Source: Nocardioidaceae bacterium UBA4001
GTDB taxonomy: Bacteria; Actinomycetota; Actinomycetes; Propionibacteriales; Nocardioidaceae
DNA: 64,000 bases
Direction of reading: 5' to 3'
Assembly (NCBI GenBank): GCA_002384855.1
Contig: DGBP01000076.1
Coordinates: forward strand, 17,559-81,558
Made by a program: the position numbers and the translations under genes. The notes beneath the pieces are model-generated. The model saw only the letters and a program-made list of their open reading frames with translations, did no database searches and was not told the DNA's origin. Below, one piece after another: positions 51,560 through 60,501 of this stretch. Each line of letters begins with the position of its first letter. Position 1 is the first letter of the stretch.

Positions 51560-53086
51560 TTGGCCGGCAGCACCGTGTCCGGGGGCGCACGCACTGCCGT
51601 GCGGCCCGGACGTCGCCGGCGGCGCCCCGAGCACAGGCGAGCCGCGGGCCTCCCTGGCACGATCGGCGTCACCGCCCTCGGTGCGCTCGCGCCGGGCGCA
51701 GGCTTCCTGTGGGCCCGCCGGCGCGCCCTCGGCCTGACCGTGCTGGGCACGACCCTTGGACTCGCCCTCCTGGGCAGCTGGTTCGTCGGGTGGGACCTCC
51801 GTGCCGCGACGGACTTCTTCTTCGACCCGGCCCGACTGCAGGTCGCGGCGGGCATGCTCGTCGTGACTCTCGCGCTCTGGGCGCTGGTGGTGGTGACGAC
51901 GTACCTGATGGTCCGCCCGCGCGAGCGTTCCCGCGCACAGTCGATCCTCGGCGGCACCGTCGTCGGCGCGCTGTGCCTGGCGATGGGTGCCCCGGTCCTG
52001 GTCGGGGTCCGCTACGCCTTCGTCCAGGCCGACCTCGTGTCGACCGTCTTCGAGGACAACCGGAGTGCGACCGCTCCCACGGCGGCGACCGAGGCCGACC
52101 CCTGGGCCGGGCGTGACCGGGTGAACCTCCTCCTGCTCGGTGGGGATGGCAGCGTCCACCGCGACGGGGTGCGGACCGACTCGATGATCCTGGCCAGCAT
52201 CGACACCGGCAGCGGCCGGACCGTGATGTTCAGCCTGCCGCGCAACATGATGAACGCCCAGTTCCCGCCCGACAGCCCTCTCGCGGCGGTCTACCCCGAC
52301 GGCTACACCGGCGAGGGCGACCCGGCGGCGTACATGCTCAACGCTGTCTACGGGCAGGTGCCCGCCCTGCACCCCGGCGTCCTCGGCGCGTCCGACAACG
52401 AGGGGGCCGACGCCCTCAAGCAGGCGGTGGGAGGAAGCCTGGGGGTGGACGTCGACTACTACGTCCTGGTCAACCTCGGCGGGTTCCGACAGCTCGTCGA
52501 CGCGATGGGCGGCGTGACCGTCAACATCAACACCCCGGTGGCGATCGGCGGCAACACCGACCTCGGCGTCCCCCCGGACGACTACCTCGAGCCGGGGCCG
52601 GACCGGCGGCTGGACGGCTTCGAGGCGCTGTGGTTCGCCCGGGGTCGCTACGGCTCCGACGACTACGCGCGGATGGAGCGCCAGCGCTGCGTGATCGCCG
52701 CCATCGTCGACGAGGCCGACCCGTGGACCCTGCTTCGGCGCTACCAGGAGCTGGCGGCGACCGGGAAGGAGATCGTCCGCACCGACATCCCGGCGGACCT
52801 GATGCCGTCCTTCGTCGAGCTCGCGCTCCGCGTCAAGGACGCCTCGGTGCGGTCGGTGGTCTTCCGGTCCTCGGACGAGCTCTTCCCCGGCGATCCCGAC
52901 TTCGCGTGGCTGCGCTCGGCGGTCCGCAAGACGTTGCAGCCCCCGCGAGACCGCCCCCCGCGCACTGCCGAGGCCGGCCCGACGCCCGCGCCGTCGCCGG
53001 CCCCCACGGGCAGCCCGGAGCCCACGCCCGCGGGGTCCGGTCAGGCCGTCGACGCCGCGGACGCCTGTGCGTACCAGCCTGAGTGA
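51560..53086 (+). CDS. LCP (LytR-CpsA-Psr) family cell-wall glycopolymer ligase
   Basis: A 508-residue membrane protein with an arginine-rich N-terminus, four predicted helices (about residues 33-50, 55-75, 92-115, 130-155) and an extracellular LCP domain (about 190-470). Motifs include LLLLGGD with RTDSMILASID, SLPRNMM and the RXXR-like arginines near WFARGRYGSDDYARMERQ. LCP enzymes transfer arabinogalactan or teichoic acid-type polymers from lipid carriers to peptidoglycan. The C-terminal tail is Pro/Thr-rich. The start is a TTG at 51560, with GGGGGAGG upstream. Most LCP proteins have one N-terminal helix, so four is uncommon. Confidence 0.88.
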   Translation: MAGSTVSGGARTAVRPGRRRRRPEHRRAAGLPGTIGVTALGALAPGAGFLWARRRALGLTVLGTTLGLALLGSWFVGWDLRAATDFFFDPARLQVAAGMLVVTLALWALVVVTTYLMVRPRERSRAQSILGGTVVGALCLAMGAPVLVGVRYAFVQADLVSTVFEDNRSATAPTAATEADPWAGRDRVNLLLLGGDGSVHRDGVRTDSMILASIDTGSGRTVMFSLPRNMMNAQFPPDSPLAAVYPDGYTGEGDPAAYMLNAVYGQVPALHPGVLGASDNEGADALKQAVGGSLGVDVDYYVLVNLGGFRQLVDAMGGVTVNINTPVAIGGNTDLGVPPDDYLEPGPDRRLDGFEALWFARGRYGSDDYARMERQRCVIAAIVDEADPWTLLRRYQELAATGKEIVRTDIPADLMPSFVELALRVKDASVRSVVFRSSDELFPGDPDFAWLRSAVRKTLQPPRDRPPRTAEAGPTPAPSPAPTGSPEPTPAGSGQAVDAADACAYQPE

Positions 53087-53167
53087 GACGCGTAGCCTCC
53101 GCACCTCCACGCGACAGCGATGCACGGCATGATGTGGTCCCGGTCACAGTGGCGACGAGGAGGCGGC

Positions 53168-54847
53168 GTGGACGTCCTGCAGCAGCGCAAGGAGATCGAG
53201 GAGCGGATCGCCGGCGAGACGTTCTGCACCAGGCTCGAGCGGACCGTCGCCGAGCGGGGTGACGAGCCGGCGTACTCCGACAAGATCGGCATCCCCGCGG
53301 GAGAGCCGGGCTGGCGCACGCTGACCTGGTCCGAGGTCCGTGGGCAGGTCCTCGACCTGGCCGCAGGGTTGGCGCAGCTGGGCGTCTCCGCGGGCGACAC
53401 GGTCGCGATCATGGCCTCGAACCGCGTCGAGCACGTGCTCGCCGACATCGCGGCGGTCCACGCCGGGACCACGCCCATGTCGGTGTACGCCACCCTGGCG
53501 CCCGACCAGGTGGCCTTCGTCGCCGGGCACGCCGAGCCGACCGTCGTCGTGCTCGAGGGCGAGGACCAGGCTCGCCGATGGGAGAAGGCGCTCGCCGACG
53601 CGCCGAGCGTCAAGGCCGTCGTGGTGCTGGACCCGGCGACCACCGGCCTGGACCCCCGCGCGACCACGTGGGAGGACGTGCTGGAGCGGGGACGACAGGC
53701 GCGGGCGGACGGGGCGGCGGAGTACGACGCGCGCTGGCGGGCTGTGTCCCCCGACGACGCGCTGACCATCCTCTACACGTCCGGCACCACCGGGAACCCC
53801 AAGGGCGTGGTGCTCACCCACCACAACATCCTCTTCGAGACCGAGAGCTCGCTCCGGACCAGCCAGATGTTCGAGCCCGGCACCGGCGTCTCGTACCTGC
53901 CCTTCGCCCACATCGCCGAGCGCATGCTCGGCATCTACATCCCGCAGTTCCAGGGCGCGCACGTCCACCTCGTCGGCGACCCGGCGCTTCTCCTCGGCGC
54001 CCTCGGGGAGGTGCGCCCCTCACGCTTCTTCGGGGTGCCGCGGGTGTGGGAGAAGATCCGGACCGGTGTCTCCGGGCTGATGGCGGCGGAGACCGACGAG
54101 GACAAGCGGGCCGCGGTCGAGCGAGCCATGCAGGTCGGCCTGAGGTACGTCGAGTCGCGGCAGCTCGGCCAGGAGACCCCGGCCGAGCTCGCCGAGGAGT
54201 TCGCGGCCATGGACGCGGCCGTCCTCGCACCGATCCGGGCGCTCCTCGGGCTCGACCGGGTCGAGTGGGCGGCCAGTGCCGCCGCCCCGATGCCCTTGGA
54301 GGTGGCCCGCTTCTTCGCGGGGCTGGGCATGGAGATCTACGACGTCTACGGCATGACCGAGACCAGCGCGGTGGTGACCGCGAACGGTCCCGGCGCCTTC
54401 CGTCTCGGCAGCGTCGGCCGGCCCGTCGCCGGGGTGGAGGTCCGCCTCGGCGACGACGACGAGATCCTCGTGCGCGGCCCGGTGACCACGCCCGGCTACT
54501 TCAGGGCCGACGACGCCACGCGCGCCCTCGTCTTCGGGGAGGGCCGGCCCTACTGCGTGGCGGTGCTGACCCTCGACGGTGAGGTCGCGCCCGTGCTGGC
54601 CCGCAAGCACGGCATCGAGTTCGACGACCTCGCCGACCTGGCCCGCAACCCACAGGTGCTCGGGCTGGTGCAGCAGGCGGTCGACTCGGCGAACGAACGA
54701 CTCTCCCGACCCGAGCAGGTGAAGAGGTTCGAGCTCCTCCCGGTGGAGTGGACCGCCGAGAGCGACGAGCTCACCCCGACGTTGAAGCTCAAGCGTCGCG
54801 TGGTGCACAGCAAGTACGAAGACGTCCTCGACCGCCTGTACTCCTGA
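53168..54847 (+). CDS. Long-chain acyl-CoA synthetase homologue with internal deletion
   Basis: A 559-residue adenylate-forming enzyme of the FadD15/AMP-binding group. It has the P-loop TSGTTGNPKG (about residue 202), the A5 motif DVYGMTETSAVV and VRGPVTTPGYF. The region that should follow is missing: after DDATRA the sequence jumps to LVFGEGRPYCVAVLT. The TGD motif that binds the ribose hydroxyls and the GRKKELI-type hinge are absent, about 50 residues in all. The frame is intact on both sides (junction near 54525). The enzyme is therefore probably impaired unless these functions have been replaced. The GTG start at 53168 follows AGGAGG. Confidence 0.82.
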   Translation: MDVLQQRKEIEERIAGETFCTRLERTVAERGDEPAYSDKIGIPAGEPGWRTLTWSEVRGQVLDLAAGLAQLGVSAGDTVAIMASNRVEHVLADIAAVHAGTTPMSVYATLAPDQVAFVAGHAEPTVVVLEGEDQARRWEKALADAPSVKAVVVLDPATTGLDPRATTWEDVLERGRQARADGAAEYDARWRAVSPDDALTILYTSGTTGNPKGVVLTHHNILFETESSLRTSQMFEPGTGVSYLPFAHIAERMLGIYIPQFQGAHVHLVGDPALLLGALGEVRPSRFFGVPRVWEKIRTGVSGLMAAETDEDKRAAVERAMQVGLRYVESRQLGQETPAELAEEFAAMDAAVLAPIRALLGLDRVEWAASAAAPMPLEVARFFAGLGMEIYDVYGMTETSAVVTANGPGAFRLGSVGRPVAGVEVRLGDDDEILVRGPVTTPGYFRADDATRALVFGEGRPYCVAVLTLDGEVAPVLARKHGIEFDDLADLARNPQVLGLVQQAVDSANERLSRPEQVKRFELLPVEWTAESDELTPTLKLKRRVVHSKYEDVLDRLYS

Positions 54848-54941
54848 TCACACCCCGGGGGCCGGTGGACGGACCGCCCCTCTCATGGGGCCCTGCGGTG
54901 GGTAGCCTTTCGGGCAGCCGGTCGCCGTCCCAGGGAGTCCC

Positions 54942-57488
54942 GTGCCCCGCAGCCCAGAAGCCCTCCGTCCCACCCCGCAGGCGATGCGGCGTGCCCTCGC
55001 GCGGGCGGAGCGTGGCGCCACCCTCGACGAGTCGGAGGCCGCCGTACTCCTGACCGCTCGGGGCGAGGACCTGCGGCGCCTGTGCACGACGGCCGCCCGG
55101 GTGCGCGACGCCGGGCTGGAGGCCGCGGGCCGACCCGGTGTGGTGACCTACTCGCCGAAGGTGTTCATCCCGCTGACCCGCCTGTGCCGTGACCGGTGCC
55201 ACTACTGCACGTTCGTCACCACGCCAGCGAAGCTCTCGGCGGCAGGCGAGGCCCCCTTCCTCTCTGCGGACGAGGTGCGCAGCCTCGCGACGCAGGGCGC
55301 GGCGCTCGGCTGCAAGGAGGCCCTGTTCACCTTGGGCGACCGCCCCGAGGAACGTTGGCCGGCCGCAGCGCAGTGGCTGGAGGAGGCCGGCTACGGCTCC
55401 ACGCTCGACTACGTCCGCGCGATGGCGGTGCTCGTCCTGGAGGAGACCGGCCTCCTCCCCCACCTCAACCCCGGAGTGATCTCCTGGGAGGAGATCAACC
55501 GGCTCAAGCCCGTCTCCCCGTCGATGGGGATGATGCTCGAGACGACGTCGACCCGGCTGTTCACGGAGAAGGGTCTGGCCCACCACGGCTCCCCCGACAA
55601 GGACCCCGCGGTGCGGCTGCGGGTCCTCGAGGACGCCGGCCGGCTCAACGTGCCCTTCACCACGGGGCTGCTCGTCGGCATCGGTGAGACGGTGGCCGAG
55701 CGGGCGGAGTCCATCTACGCGCTGCGCCGGGTCGCCCGGCAGTACGCCCACGTGCAGGAGGTCATCGTCCAGAACTTCCGGGCGAAGCCGGACACCGCGA
55801 TGCGCTCGGCCGAGGACCTCGGCCTGGAGGAGCACCTCGCCGCGATCGCCGTCACCCGCGTCGTGCTGGGTCCGCGCATGCGGGTGCAGGCGCCGCCGAA
55901 CCTCGTGGACGTGTCCGAGTGCCGGGCGCTGCTGGGGGCGGGCGTCGACGACTGGGGTGGGGTCTCGCCGCTGACTCCCGACCATGTCAACCCCGAGCGC
56001 CCTTGGCCGTCGCTGGAGCGGCTTCGTGCCGTCACCGCCGAGGCGGGCTTCGAGCTCCGGGAACGGCTGACCGTCCACCCGGAGTACGTCCGGGCCGGTG
56101 AGCCCTGGATCGATCCGCGGGTCTCCGGGCACGTCGCCGCGCTCGCGGACGAGGATGGCCTGGCCGTCGAGGGCCGGCGTCCGGTCGGCCGTCCCTGGCA
56201 GGAGCCCGACGGGGGGTTCGCGTCCGTCGGCCGGACCGACCTCAACGAGTCCATCGACACGGACGGCCGTTCGGCGGACCGCCGTGACGACTTCGACGAC
56301 GTCTACGGCGACTGGGACGCCCTCCGCGAGCAGGTCGCGGCGACCCCCGTTCGGCGTGCCGACAACGGCCCCGGCACGGCCTCCGACGAGGTGTCGGCCC
56401 TCCGAGCAGCCGAACGCGACCCGGCAAGCCTCACCGACGCCCAGGCCCTCACCCTGATGACGTCCGAGGGCGACACCCTCCGCGAGGTCTGCCGGATCGC
56501 CGACGACCTGCGGCGAGACACCGTCGGCGACGACGTCACCTACGTCGTCAACCGGAACATCAACTTCACCAACGTCTGCTACACCGGCTGCCGGTTCTGT
56601 GCGTTCGCCCAGCGACGTACCGACGCCGACGCCTACTCCCTCTCCCTCGACGACGTCGCAGACCGCGCCGCGGAGGCCTGGGAGCTCGGGGCGACCGAGG
56701 TGTGCATGCAGGGCGGCATCGACCCCGAGCTGCCCGGTACGGCCTACTTCGACCTCACCCGAGCGGTCAAGCAGCGGGTTCCGCAGATGCACGTGCACGC
56801 CTTCTCCCCCATGGAGGTCGCCAACGGTGCCGCCCGCACCGGCCTGTCGTTCCGCGAGTGGCTGGTGGCCGCCCGCGAGTCCGGCCTGGACACGATCCCC
56901 GGCACGGCCGCGGAGATCCTCGACGACGACGTCCGCTGGATCCTCACCAAGGGCAAGCTCCCCACCTCCACCTGGGTCGAGATCGTGCGCACAGCCCACG
57001 AGGTCGGCGTCCGGTCCAGCTCGACGATGATGTACGGCCACGTGGACAACCCGGCCCACTGGGTCACGCACCTGCGCGTGCTGGCGCGGCTGCAGGACGA
57101 GACCGGAGGGTTCACGGAGTTCGTGCCGCTGCCGTTCGTGCACACGAGCGCACCCATCTACCTCGCCGGGGTGGCCCGTCCGGGGCCGACGCTGCGTGAC
57201 AACCTCGCCGTCCACGCGATGGCCCGGATCATGCTGCACGGACGCATCGAGAACATCCAGACCTCATGGGTGAAGCTGGGCGTCGAGGGCACCCGGGCGA
57301 TGCTGCGCGCGGGGGCCAACGACCTCGGCGGCACGCTGATGGAGGAGACCATCTCCCGGATGGCCGGCTCCGAGCACGGCTCCGCCAAGACGCCCCGACA
57401 GCTCGAGGAGATCGGCGCCGGGATCGACCGGCCGGTGCGTCAGCGCACCACGACGTACGGCGCCGTCGCCGCCGCGAACGCTCACTGA
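54942..57488 (+). CDS. fbiC: FO synthase (fused CofG/CofH)
   Basis: An 848-residue fusion of two radical SAM enzymes that builds 7,8-didemethyl-8-hydroxy-5-deazariboflavin, the chromophore of coenzyme F420. The CofG half has the cluster cysteines C82, C86 and C89 (CRDRCHYC). The CofH half has C546, C550 and C553 (CYTGCRFC). Further family segments are TGLLVGIGET and MYGHVDNPAHW. The linker at about residues 415-490 is charged. The GTG start at 54942 has GGGAG upstream, with a TAGCCT -10-like box at 54903. This shows the host makes F420, in agreement with the LLM enzyme upstream. Confidence 0.96.
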   Translation: MPRSPEALRPTPQAMRRALARAERGATLDESEAAVLLTARGEDLRRLCTTAARVRDAGLEAAGRPGVVTYSPKVFIPLTRLCRDRCHYCTFVTTPAKLSAAGEAPFLSADEVRSLATQGAALGCKEALFTLGDRPEERWPAAAQWLEEAGYGSTLDYVRAMAVLVLEETGLLPHLNPGVISWEEINRLKPVSPSMGMMLETTSTRLFTEKGLAHHGSPDKDPAVRLRVLEDAGRLNVPFTTGLLVGIGETVAERAESIYALRRVARQYAHVQEVIVQNFRAKPDTAMRSAEDLGLEEHLAAIAVTRVVLGPRMRVQAPPNLVDVSECRALLGAGVDDWGGVSPLTPDHVNPERPWPSLERLRAVTAEAGFELRERLTVHPEYVRAGEPWIDPRVSGHVAALADEDGLAVEGRRPVGRPWQEPDGGFASVGRTDLNESIDTDGRSADRRDDFDDVYGDWDALREQVAATPVRRADNGPGTASDEVSALRAAERDPASLTDAQALTLMTSEGDTLREVCRIADDLRRDTVGDDVTYVVNRNINFTNVCYTGCRFCAFAQRRTDADAYSLSLDDVADRAAEAWELGATEVCMQGGIDPELPGTAYFDLTRAVKQRVPQMHVHAFSPMEVANGAARTGLSFREWLVAARESGLDTIPGTAAEILDDDVRWILTKGKLPTSTWVEIVRTAHEVGVRSSSTMMYGHVDNPAHWVTHLRVLARLQDETGGFTEFVPLPFVHTSAPIYLAGVARPGPTLRDNLAVHAMARIMLHGRIENIQTSWVKLGVEGTRAMLRAGANDLGGTLMEETISRMAGSEHGSAKTPRQLEEIGAGIDRPVRQRTTTYGAVAAANAH

Positions 57489-58537
57489 CCGGCGAGGACC
57501 GCCCGGCTCACGATCATCGCGTGGTCCGAGGTCTTCTGCACCATGGCGCTGCGGTCGGCGAAGTAGCCGGTGAACGAGGCGTCGTTGCTGCCGAAGATCC
57601 AGTCGATCTTCATGTTCCCCGGCGGGCGGCACCCTCCGCTGTTGCTGCCTCCGTTGGCGGCGATCATCGGAGCGCGGCCGGTGAGGGCGCAGAAGTAGGA
57701 CGCCTTCTCGTTCATGTCGCCGGTGAAGAAGACAGGGTTTCCGCTGGCCCGCAGCCGGTTGGCGAGGTCGATCTCCTTGGCCGTCGCCACGTTGCGCCAG
57801 TGCTGCTGGTTGCCGACGCGCTTGGTGCTAGCGGGGTTGTGGAAGTTCGCGAACCAGGCCTGGCGACCGGTCGCCCGGTGCTGGAGCAGCACCACGGGCA
57901 TCTTGCGCAGGTTGCCGTCGAAGTAGGGGATGTCGATGTACTGCGCCTCGAGCAGCTGCCAGGTCGACGTGCGCCACGCCAGCGAGTTGCGGGTCTCGGG
58001 CTTGCCGAGCTGCATGCCGGGGTAGATGCCGAACCTCCCGCCGGCCAACCGGTTGAACGTGTGGAGCTGGTCCTCCTCGAGCTCCTGGAAGCCGACGACG
58101 TCCACGCCGTGCCGCTCGACGAGCTGGACGGCCCACTGCATGCGCGTGGTGCCCGAGGCCATGCCCGGCTTGTTGCCGCCCGGTCTGGTGTGGCTGCTGC
58201 CGAGCACGTTGAAGGAGCTGATCACGAACTCCGCCGAGGGCAGGGCCGGCGCCGCGGCAACCGTCGGCGTCTCGGTGGGCTTCGGCTTCCGGGTCTTCTT
58301 CGGCTCCGGCCGTGCCTCCAACGTCACCGGCGCAGCGGCGCGAAGCACCGGCAGCGGCTCGGCAGTCGGCGTGGGGGTCGGCGTCGGCGAGGGACTCGGG
58401 GACTGCGACGCACGCGCGGAGGACAAGGTGGCGTCGGCGTCGACAGCCTGCGGCTGGACGGCCCAGATGCCGACGCCCATCGCCGCGATGACGCTCAACG
58501 AGGCTAAGACGCCGAGAAGACGACCCTTGAGATGCAC
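57482..58537 (-). CDS. Secreted or anchored endonuclease/exonuclease/phosphatase family protein
   Basis: A protein of about 351 residues with an N-terminal signal anchor (LLGVLASLSVIAAMGVGIWAV), a Ser/Pro/Thr repeat linker (SPSPSPTPTPTPT), a basic segment and an EEP domain (about 100-350). Catalytic-type residues are visible in FVISSFNVLGSS, VDVVGFQELEEDQ, FANFHNPAS, FFTGDMNEKA, MKIDWIFGS and TSDHAMIV. The substrate (nucleic acid, phospholipid or sugar phosphate) is unknown. The GTG at 58537 is favoured, but the frame opens at 58573. It overlaps the 3' end of fbiC by seven bases. Confidence 0.83.
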   Translation of the reverse strand: MHLKGRLLGVLASLSVIAAMGVGIWAVQPQAVDADATLSSARASQSPSPSPTPTPTPTAEPLPVLRAAAPVTLEARPEPKKTRKPKPTETPTVAAAPALPSAEFVISSFNVLGSSHTRPGGNKPGMASGTTRMQWAVQLVERHGVDVVGFQELEEDQLHTFNRLAGGRFGIYPGMQLGKPETRNSLAWRTSTWQLLEAQYIDIPYFDGNLRKMPVVLLQHRATGRQAWFANFHNPASTKRVGNQQHWRNVATAKEIDLANRLRASGNPVFFTGDMNEKASYFCALTGRAPMIAANGGSNSGGCRPPGNMKIDWIFGSNDASFTGYFADRSAMVQKTSDHAMIVSRAVLAGQ

Positions 58538-58625
58538 CGTGGCACGATACCTCAGCCGGCCGCGGTCGGGCACATCTGTCCGCTCCCGGACCTGCCCCCA
58601 GGAAGGCGCGGGGCGACGCCGGGAG

Positions 58626-60194
58626 TCACTCCCACTCGATGGTGCCCGGGGGCTTGCTCGTGATGTCCACGGTCACGCGGTTGACCGCGCGGACCTCGTT
58701 CGTGATGCGCGTGGAGATGGCTTCCAGGACGTCGTACGGCAGGCGCGCCCAGTCCGCGGTCATCGCGTCCTCCGACGTGACCGGCCGCAGCACGACCGGG
58801 TGTCCGTAGGTGCGCTGGTCCCCTTGGACGCCGACGGATCGTACGTCGGCGAGCAGCACGATCGGGAACTGCCAGATGTCGCGGTCCAGGCCCGCCTTAG
58901 TGAGCTCCTCGCGGGCGATGGCGTCGGCCTCGCGCAGGATGTCGAGGCGCTCGGCGGTCACCTCCCCGATGATCCGGATGCCCAGGCCGGGCCCGGGGAA
59001 CGGGTGACGCCAGACGATCTCCGCGGGGAGTCCGAGCTGCTCGCCGACGAGGCGGACCTCGTCCTTGAACAGCGTCCGCAGCGGCTCGACCAGCTCGAAC
59101 TCGAGGTCCTCGGGAAGTCCGCCGACGTTGTGGTGGGACTTGATGTTGGAGGTGCCGCTGCCACCGCCGGACTCGACCACGTCGGGGTAGAGCGTCCCTT
59201 GGACGAGGAAGGAGACCGATCCCCCGTGCTCGGCGGCCTCGCCCACGATCTCGAGCTCGGCGGCCTCGAAGACACGGATGAACTCCCGGCCGATGATCTT
59301 GCGCTTCTCCTCCGGGTCGCTCACCCCGGCGAGCGCCTCCAGGAAACGCTGCTTCGCGTCCACCACGTGGAGAGAGACCCCCGTGGAGGCGACGAAGTCG
59401 CGCTCCACCTGCTCGGCCTCACCCTGGCGGAGCAGCCCATGGTCGACGAAGACGCAGGTCAGCTGGTCGCCGATCGCCCGCTGCACGAGCGCGGCCGCCA
59501 CGGCCGAGTCGACACCACCCGAGAGCCCGCAGATCGCCTGCTTGTCACCGATCTGGCTGCGGATGTGCTCGATCTGCTCCTCGACGATGTTGACCATCGT
59601 CCACGTCGGACGGCACCCCGCGATCTGGTGCAGGAAGTGGGTCAGCACCGCCTGACCGTGCTCGGTGTGCATCACCTCGGGGTGCCACTGGACGCCGGCG
59701 AGCCTTCGGTCGAGGTCCTCGAAGGCGGCGACCGGCGACCCGGCCGTCGTGGCCAACGCGGTGAACCCGTCTGGGGCGGAGACCACGGAGTCGCCATGGC
59801 TCATCCAGACCCGGTGCGTCTCCGGGACCTCGGCGAGCAGTGTGCCGGGCGCCGTCACGGTCACCGGGGTCCGGCCGTACTCCGACCGGCCGGTGCGGCG
59901 TACCTCCCCACCGAGCGCCATGGCCATCGCCTGGAACCCGTAGCACATGCCGAAGACCGGGACACCGGCCTCGAAGACGGCGGGTCCGACCTGCGGGGCA
60001 CCGGGCTCGTAGACCGAGGAGGGCCCGCCGGAGAGGATGATCGCCTTGGGCCGCCGCGCGAGCATCTCCTCCACCGGCATGGTGTGCGGCACGATCTCGC
60101 TGTAGACGCGGGCCTCCCGCACCCGTCGGGCGATCAGCTGGGCGTACTGCGCCCCGAAGTCGACGACGAGCACGAGGTCGTGTTCGGTGGTCAT
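58626..60194 (-). CDS. guaA: GMP synthase (glutamine-hydrolysing)
   Basis: A 522-residue enzyme that aminates XMP to GMP. The N-terminal class I glutamine amidotransferase domain has the nucleophile in GMCYGFQAM and the His/Glu pair in GVQWHPEV. The ATP pyrophosphatase domain has GLSGGVDSAVAA, and the C-terminal dimerisation domain ends in TSKPPGTIEWE. Length and motifs are complete. The minus-strand upstream DNA carries a TAGACT -10-like box. Confidence 0.97.
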   Translation of the reverse strand: MTTEHDLVLVVDFGAQYAQLIARRVREARVYSEIVPHTMPVEEMLARRPKAIILSGGPSSVYEPGAPQVGPAVFEAGVPVFGMCYGFQAMAMALGGEVRRTGRSEYGRTPVTVTAPGTLLAEVPETHRVWMSHGDSVVSAPDGFTALATTAGSPVAAFEDLDRRLAGVQWHPEVMHTEHGQAVLTHFLHQIAGCRPTWTMVNIVEEQIEHIRSQIGDKQAICGLSGGVDSAVAAALVQRAIGDQLTCVFVDHGLLRQGEAEQVERDFVASTGVSLHVVDAKQRFLEALAGVSDPEEKRKIIGREFIRVFEAAELEIVGEAAEHGGSVSFLVQGTLYPDVVESGGGSGTSNIKSHHNVGGLPEDLEFELVEPLRTLFKDEVRLVGEQLGLPAEIVWRHPFPGPGLGIRIIGEVTAERLDILREADAIAREELTKAGLDRDIWQFPIVLLADVRSVGVQGDQRTYGHPVVLRPVTSEDAMTADWARLPYDVLEAISTRITNEVRAVNRVTVDITSKPPGTIEWE

Positions 60195-60420
60195 CAGGCC
60201 CCTTCAGCGGACGGCGCAGGCGGAGGCGTCAGTCTAGCCAGGACCGCCGAGACCCTCGTGGTCCGGACCATTCCTTGCGCACCGCAAAAAAGTCTCGGGA
60301 AATGCGTAGCTGCGCGTAACCCCACCAACCGGGCGTCGTTGAGAAGGTCAGACCCGGTGGCTGTTGCTCCCTCCCAGGCCGGGTCTCGCGGTCCGTGCAC
60401 TGTCCATCTGGTGCGTGGAC
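60195..60420. promoter_or_regulatory. guaA upstream region
   Basis: Together with the hairpin that follows, this forms a 307-bp gene-free stretch. On the minus strand, TAGACT (60231-60236) lies 37 bp before the guaA start and is the best -10 candidate. An AT-rich patch with six A/T bases (around 60285-60300) lies further upstream. No RNA gene or riboswitch (for example a guanine aptamer) was recognised. Confidence 0.45.
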
Positions 60421-60468
60421 GGTTCAGGGCCCGACCAACCCTCCCTCCCCCCGGTCGGGCCCTGGACC
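60421..60468 (-). terminator. Terminator hairpin after choD
   Basis: GGTTCAGGGCCCGACC (60421-60436) pairs with GGTCGGGCCCTGGACC (60453-60468) over 16 bp with one G-U, around a pyrimidine-rich 16-base loop. It lies 33 bases past the choD stop on the minus strand and isolates guaA from choD transcription. Confidence 0.75.
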
Positions 60469-60501
60469 ATTCCCGGGCACGACCGCGGTGGGAGGGGTCG
60501 T

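Noticed and set aside
50267..53125. Very long minus-strand open frame (952 codons) opposite acyl-CoA dehydrogenase and LCP genes
   Set aside because: Residue composition is typical of a GC-rich antisense frame (His/Asp/Arg/Val runs), and both sense genes have complete motifs.
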